This document shows, piece by piece, positions 60,127 through 64,000 of a DNA stretch of 64,000 nt (position 1 is the first letter of the stretch; each line of letters begins with the position of its first letter). Source of the DNA: Gemmatimonadaceae bacterium. GTDB taxonomy: Bacteria; Gemmatimonadota; Gemmatimonadetes; Gemmatimonadales; Gemmatimonadaceae. The translations under genes were made by a program, and so were the position numbers. The stretch covers positions 1 to 64,000 of the forward strand of contig DATNEW010000001.1 in the NCBI GenBank assembly GCA_035606695.1, read 5' to 3'. The notes beneath the pieces are model-generated. The model was not told the origin of the DNA, searched no databases, and worked only from the letters and a program-made list of their open reading frames with translations.

Positions 60127-61959
60127 CTAATCGGCGACGTCCAGATCCAGCGCGTCGATCGCGGCGCTCAACACCGGATCGCGCTTCCTCAAGGCGGCGA
60201 TGCGCTGAGCCCGCAGGTCTTCGTCGGTCAGGCGCTTCGGCGGCGCGGCGGGCGCACTTTCGTCTCGCCGAAGCTCGACGCGGTCTACGCCGGCAAACCA
60301 CTCGCGGAGAATGCCGGCCAGCTCGGTGCGCGCCGACGTGATCGAGTGAGCGAAGATGTCATTCGCCTCGTCGAGCTCGATCGTGACCAGACCGTTCGCT
60401 GTCACGGCGACGGGCGACGCGTGCTCGAGCGCGCTGGCGAGCATCGGCTTGCCGGCCTCGCGAACGCGTTCGACGAGCGCGTCCCAGCGTCCGACGACCT
60501 GGCTCAGATCGAGTGACGCGCCTGATGCCTGCGTCGGTTCGCGACTGGGCGTCGCGACGATCGCGGGTGCAGCAGCGGACGTTGCGCGAGGGATTGGGCG
60601 CGATTCCGAACGTGGTTCAGCGCGCGGCTCGGCGCGCATCGCGGGTGCGGCGCTTCGTGCGCCAACGTTTCCGGCGCCTGCTCCACCAGTTGTAGCGCTG
60701 CCTCCGCCGCCGCCGCCTCCGCGGCCGCCGCCGCCAAGGCTGCGCAACACGTCCTCGAGATCGACCGAGCGATCGAGGAGCGCGAAGCGCACGAGCAACG
60801 TCTCGATGAGCAATTGCTGCTGGCCGCTCTTCCGAAAGCGAGGCTCGAGCTCACCGATCGCTTGCAGCATGCGGAGCAAATCGGCCGCGGCGAATCGATC
60901 CTTGCGCGAATCGAGCGCTTCGCGCGCGCGCTCGGACACGTCCGGCGGCTGGCCGCCGAGCACGATCGCGAGCTGCGCGCGAAGCATGTCGGCCAATCCG
61001 GTGAGAAAGCCGCCGAAATCAATTCCTGCTTCGGCGAGCCGCGACACGGCGGGAAAGACGTCCGCCGCGCGACGCTCAGCGACGAGATCGAGAATCGCGA
61101 TGAACTCGTCCTCGGCCACGAGCCCCAGCGCCTCGCGCACCCGGTCGGCGGTGACGTCGCCCTCGCCCATCGACAGGACCTGATCGGTGAGACTGAGCGC
61201 GTCGCGCATCGATCCGTCGGCCGCCCGGGCGATGGCCGCAAGGGCTTCCGGCTCCGCACCGACGCCCTCGCTCGTGAGCACGTGTGACAGGCGCTCGCGA
61301 ATCTCGCCCGGGCCAATGCGCTTGAGATCGAATCGCTGCACCCGGCTCAATACCGGCGCCGCGGCCTGCATGATCTTTTGCGGTTCGGTCGTCGCGAACA
61401 CGAAGACGACGCGCGGCGGCGGTTCCTCGAGGATCTTGAGCAGCGCGTTCCACGCTTCGCGCGTGAGCATGTGCGCTTCGTCGACGATGTAGACCTTGTA
61501 CCCCTGTTCCGCCGACGGCGCGTACATCGCGCGCTCGCGCAGCTCGCGCGCATCGTCCACGCCGCGATTGGACGCCGCGTCGATCTCTACGACGTCGAGG
61601 CTCGCCGCGCCGCTCCAGATGCGGCGGCAGGATGCGCACTCTCCGCAGGGCTCACTCGCTTCGCTCATGAGCCGCGCTTTATTCAAATCGGCGTCGCCGT
61701 TGGCGACGCCTCCTGCTGCCTTCCCTTTTTCCAGTTCCTCGAGGCGCCGAGCGGCATCCACGCGGCGTTCGCAGTTGAGCGCCATCGCGAGCACGCGGGC
61801 GAGCGTCGTCTTGCCCGTACCGCGCGGACCGCAGAGCAGGTAGCCGTGTGCAACGCGTCCCCGCGCTATTGCGCCCTTGAGCGTGGATGAAACGTGCGAC
61901 TGTACGGCGACGTCGGCGAAGCGCTTCGGGCGATACTTGCGGGCGAGGGCGATGGACAT
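60127..61959 (-). CDS. dnaX: DNA polymerase III subunit gamma/tau
   Basis: A 610-residue clamp-loader ATPase: Walker A GPRGTGKT at 44-51, DEAHML Walker B, SRC-like motif region and a C-terminal tau-like part after a glycine-rich linker (GGGGRGGGGGGG near 395). The zinc module is present (Cys63, Cys105, Cys108, Cys111), but the first and second cysteines are 42 residues apart instead of about nine, owing to a charged insert EELEKGKAAGG...NKARLMSE. Gene order with ybaB and recR is normal. Confidence 0.95.
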   Translation of the reverse strand: MSIALARKYRPKRFADVAVQSHVSSTLKGAIARGRVAHGYLLCGPRGTGKTTLARVLAMALNCERRVDAARRLEELEKGKAAGGVANGDADLNKARLMSEASEPCGECASCRRIWSGAASLDVVEIDAASNRGVDDARELRERAMYAPSAEQGYKVYIVDEAHMLTREAWNALLKILEEPPPRVVFVFATTEPQKIMQAAAPVLSRVQRFDLKRIGPGEIRERLSHVLTSEGVGAEPEALAAIARAADGSMRDALSLTDQVLSMGEGDVTADRVREALGLVAEDEFIAILDLVAERRAADVFPAVSRLAEAGIDFGGFLTGLADMLRAQLAIVLGGQPPDVSERAREALDSRKDRFAAADLLRMLQAIGELEPRFRKSGQQQLLIETLLVRFALLDRSVDLEDVLRSLGGGGRGGGGGGGSATTGGAGAGNVGARSAAPAMRAEPRAEPRSESRPIPRATSAAAPAIVATPSREPTQASGASLDLSQVVGRWDALVERVREAGKPMLASALEHASPVAVTANGLVTIELDEANDIFAHSITSARTELAGILREWFAGVDRVELRRDESAPAAPPKRLTDEDLRAQRIAALRKRDPVLSAAIDALDLDVAD

Positions 61960-62040
61960 GGCGGGAATCGCAATCTACCGCGCGCTTCCGCGCGGGACAA
62001 AGCATTGACAAATGCTTCGCGCGCGACGCCGGAGAAAATG

Positions 62041-62081
62041 AAAAACGCGGGGATGCCGCTCGCATGAGCGCATCTCCCGCG
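62041..62081 (-). terminator. Rho-independent terminator of the SRP RNA gene
   Basis: On the minus strand CGCGGGAGATGC (from 62081) pairs with GCATCCCCGCG (to 62046) with one bulge, followed by UUUUU (62045-62041). It lies six bases after the end of the SRP RNA. Confidence 0.88.
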
Positions 62082-62086
62082 TAATA

Positions 62087-62186
62087 CCCCAGGTCTGACG
62101 AAGCGACGTCAGACACCTCGTACCGCTGCTACCTTCGGGGTCCTGACGGAGTTGGAAGGCTGACGCCCTCCGGGACCTGGGGCACC
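62087..62186 (-). ncRNA. ffs: Signal recognition particle RNA (4.5S type)
   Basis: About 100 nt on the minus strand. The ends pair (CCCCAGGUC with GACCUGGGG). The apical domain holds GUCAGGACCCCGAAGGUAGC followed by AGCGGUA, the conserved bulge, tetraloop and A-rich loop bound by Ffh. The short form without an Alu domain is typical of most non-Firmicute bacteria. It sits upstream of dnaX on the same strand and has its own terminator and a plausible promoter. Ends are estimated. Confidence 0.93.
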
Positions 62187-62190
62187 GAGT

Positions 62191-62218
62191 AATGTAAGCG
62201 CGGTACCGCGTGATTCAA
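62191..62218 (-). promoter_or_regulatory. Probable sigma-70 promoter of the SRP RNA
   Basis: On the minus strand TTGAAT (62218-62213) and TACATT (62196-62191) are spaced by 16 bases and end four bases before the first base of the SRP RNA. The remaining 62219-62325 shows no gene. Confidence 0.45.
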
Positions 62219-62325
62219 GCACGCTCGACGTTGCGATGGACGGTGGGTTCGATGTTGCGCTCATGTTGCGCTCGGGGCGCGAGCGGTGACAGTTTTATGG
62301 ACCGAACATTCCCCGAATACCTACT

Positions 62326-62748
62326 ATGGCGGCGAAGAAGAAATCTGCAAAAAAGAAAACGCCGGTGCGCAAACCCGCGAAGAAGCGCGACGCTCCCATC
62401 ACTCGGCTGCGTGAGATCTGTCTCGCGCTGCCCGAAACCGCGGAAGTCGAAGCGTGGGGCGAGCCGACGTTTCGCGTGAAAGGAAAGATCTTCGCGATGC
62501 ATGCGTCCGACGGCAATCATCACGGCGCCGGGCGACCCGCGGTGTGGATTCTTTCCGTTGGCCTGGAGCAGGATCTCGTGCTACGCGCGCGGCCCGATCG
62601 CTACTTCAAACCGCCGTACGTTGGACCGAGCGGGTGGATTGGCGCGTGGCTCGATCGTAATCCGCCGTGGAGCGAGATCGCCGAGTTGATTCGCGACGGC
62701 TGGCGGAGGCGTGCGCCGAAAAAAGTCGCGGCCCTCCTCGGCGAGTGA
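62326..62748 (+). CDS. MmcQ/YjbR-family DNA-binding protein
   Basis: A 140-residue protein with a Lys/Arg-rich N-terminal tail (MAAKKKSAKKKTPVRKPAKK) and a YjbR fold: LREICLALPETAEVEAWGEP, FRVKGKIFAM, RYFKPPYVGPSGWIGAWLD. YjbR folds bind DNA in a CyaY-like way; the role is unknown. The basic tail resembles those of histone-like proteins and would add DNA affinity. It is convergent with the threonine dehydratase gene. Confidence 0.88.
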   Translation: MAAKKKSAKKKTPVRKPAKKRDAPITRLREICLALPETAEVEAWGEPTFRVKGKIFAMHASDGNHHGAGRPAVWILSVGLEQDLVLRARPDRYFKPPYVGPSGWIGAWLDRNPPWSEIAELIRDGWRRRAPKKVAALLGE

Positions 62749-62797
62749 GAGATCCGTCACTTCGCTCAGGATGACATGCGCGGCGCCAACGCCGCGC
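62748..62797. repeat. Repeat arm and GC hairpin between convergent genes
   Basis: A TGTCATCCTGAGCG-family arm on the minus strand (GAGATCCGTCACTTCGCTCAGG...GACA, about 62748-62776) is followed by the perfect hairpin GCGCGGCG-CCAA-CGCCGCGC (62778-62797). The hairpin fits a two-way termination signal without U-tract. Confidence 0.7.
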
Positions 62798-62800
62798 CTG

Positions 62801-63763
62801 TCAATTCCACTTCAGTCCGCGCAGCTGATCGAGATTCACGTTGCCGCCGGAAAGCACGGCAACGACCTTCGAGCCTTTCGGCAGCGGCACGAGGCCGTGA
62901 AGCAGCGCACCGACGGGTGCGGCCGCGGCGCCCTCGAGCACCAGCTTGCAGCGCTCCATCACCCAGATCATCGCCTCGAAGATCTCCTTGTCGGGCAGCG
63001 TCACGATGTCGTCGACGAAGCGTTGCACCACGGAGAAGTTGAGCTCTCCGGCGCGGCGCACGCGGAGGCCGTCGATGATCGTGTTGCACTCGATCGTCTC
63101 GAGCTTGCCCGCGTCGAGACTGCGGCGCATCGCCGGACCGTCGGACGACTCGACGCCGATCACCTTGATCTTCGGGTTGTGACTCTTGACCGCCATCGAG
63201 ACCCCGGAGATCAATCCCCCGCCGCCGATGGGCACAACGACGGCATCGACGTCGGGCCAATCCTGAATGATCTCGAGACCGAGCGTCCCCTGCCCCGCGA
63301 TGAGCTGTTCGTCGTCGAACGGATGCACGTACGTCAGTCCCTGCGTGCGCACCAGTTCCTTCGCCTTCTCATTTGCTTCGTCCCAGATCGTCCCGTGCAG
63401 CACGACTTCGGCGCCGTAGCCCTTGGTGGCGGCGATCTTCGCCGGCGTGGCGTTTTCCGCCATGCAAACGACAGCGCGAATACCGTGAATCTTCGCCGCG
63501 AGCGCGACCCCCTGCGCGTGGTTCCCGGCTGACGAGCAGACGACGCCGCGGCGTTTCTGCTCCTCGGGCATGAGGGCGAACTTGTTGAGCGGGCCGCGAA
63601 TCTTGTACGAGCCGACGCGCTGGAACATCTCGGCCTTCAGGCGAACGTCGTATCCCGTTGCTTCGCTCAATTGCCGGGACGTGAGCAGCGGCGTGTGCTT
63701 GATGTGCGGCGCGATACGCGCGCGCGTTTCCTCGAAGTCGCGAAGCGTCAGCGTGAACGGCAT
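62801..63763 (-). CDS. Threonine/serine dehydratase (PLP fold II)
   Basis: A 320-residue PLP enzyme. Lys54 in GSYKIRG forms the internal aldimine, SSAGNHAQG binds substrate and GGGGLISG binds the phosphate. There is no ACT regulatory domain, so it is of the short catabolic type (TdcB-like) or a serine/threonine dehydratase rather than feedback-regulated IlvA. It turns threonine to 2-oxobutyrate and ammonia. A threonine aldolase-type gene lies just upstream on the same strand, suggesting a threonine-degradation pair. Confidence 0.9.
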   Translation of the reverse strand: MPFTLTLRDFEETRARIAPHIKHTPLLTSRQLSEATGYDVRLKAEMFQRVGSYKIRGPLNKFALMPEEQKRRGVVCSSAGNHAQGVALAAKIHGIRAVVCMAENATPAKIAATKGYGAEVVLHGTIWDEANEKAKELVRTQGLTYVHPFDDEQLIAGQGTLGLEIIQDWPDVDAVVVPIGGGGLISGVSMAVKSHNPKIKVIGVESSDGPAMRRSLDAGKLETIECNTIIDGLRVRRAGELNFSVVQRFVDDIVTLPDKEIFEAMIWVMERCKLVLEGAAAAPVGALLHGLVPLPKGSKVVAVLSGGNVNLDQLRGLKWN

Positions 63764-63860
63764 GTCGTCGGGTCCAGGAGGGTCAAAGGCTCGGGAGAGA
63801 GCGGAAAGTAACGACGTGTTCAGCGCGCCGGCCAGTCACGGGCTGCTCGCACCATGCGCG

Positions 63861-63905
63861 TGTTACGCGTGTTCCGCGCGCTACGCGCGTTACGCGCGTT
63901 ACGCG
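63861..63905. repeat. 9-bp tandem repeat array at a stop codon
   Basis: Five units (TGTTACGCG, TGTTCCGCG, CGCTACGCG, CGTTACGCG, CGTTACGCG). The last unit contains the TAA stop of the minus-strand aldolase. The unit's complement CGCGTAACG matches the core of the array at 48761-48820. Confidence 0.8.
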
Positions 63906-64000
63906 CGCTCCAGCAGGTCACGCAGCGTCTCGCCGGCGCGCCGGCAGTCCTCGGCGCTCACGTCGAGGTGCGTGACGAGCCGCAGCCGCGTCGGCGACCA
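63899..64000 (-). CDS. C-terminus of a threonine aldolase-type PLP enzyme (partial)
   Basis: The last 33 codons enter from the window edge and stop at TAA (63901-63899). The residues PTRLRLVTHLDVSAEDC match the end of low-specificity L-threonine aldolases, where R-x-VTHLDVS is conserved. The catalytic part is outside the window. It lies upstream of the threonine dehydratase on the same strand. Confidence 0.75.
   Translation of the reverse strand, partial: WSPTRLRLVTHLDVSAEDCRRAGETLRDLLERA

Overview
The window is a 64 kb piece of a high-GC bacterial chromosome with tightly packed genes on both strands. The gene content points to Gemmatimonadota. The clues are a short RpoD without region 1.1, an orphan duplicated FtsX-type permease, a bacillithiol-type deacetylase, an MglB-MglA pair, S9 peptidases and PQQ enzymes. 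This is an inference; Acidobacteriota would be the main alternative. No rRNA, tRNA, CRISPR, phage or insertion sequence was recognised.

Layout. 1-7.2 kb (mostly minus strand): 5' part of rpoD, lepB, an aldehyde dehydrogenase, an NtrX-like sigma-54 activator, thpR and larE. 7.3-15.5 kb: an orphan permease, a secreted S9 peptidase, and a divergent pair of GT-C membrane glycosyltransferases, one of them a PMT-type protein O-mannosyltransferase. 15.7-21.3 kb: the most unusual region. Two related small secreted beta-rich proteins and one more distant one surround a PapD-like chaperone and a 1066-residue usher-like outer-membrane protein. The two flanking paralogues share a 19-bp dyad upstream. 21.4-30.4 kb: comM, a MarR regulator with an AT-rich spacer, small enzymes, a tandem pseudokinase-kinase protein and a succinate-semialdehyde dehydrogenase. 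30.4-35.9 kb: a very large NtrY-like histidine kinase, a creatininase-family protein and a secreted protein.

36.0-44.8 kb is a tripartite efflux operon: a TolC-like channel, an adaptor, one ATPase and four MacB-type permeases that form two duplicated pairs. 45.0-48.8 kb carries bshB1, tryptophan dioxygenase, a cysteine desulfurase and mnmA, and so links thiol and tRNA sulfur chemistry. 48.8-53.6 kb is a periplasmic redox cluster: a cytochrome c/copper-monooxygenase fusion, a PQQ dehydrogenase and a cytochrome c. 53.6-64 kb is mostly minus-strand housekeeping: dnaJ, grpE, cinA, pgsA, mglA, mglB, recR, ybaB, dnaX, the SRP RNA with its terminator, a YjbR-type protein, threonine dehydratase and the last 33 residues of a threonine aldolase-type enzyme.

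Intergenic spaces are short (nearly all under 250 bp). The only gap between protein genes above 300 bp, 61960-62325, holds the SRP RNA gene. The spaces are rich in repeats: a palindromic TGTCATCCTGAGCG family (at least eight arms), a 46-bp repeat in front of dnaJ and cinA, 7-bp and 9/10-bp tandem repeats at gene ends, and several strong hairpins that look regulatory.
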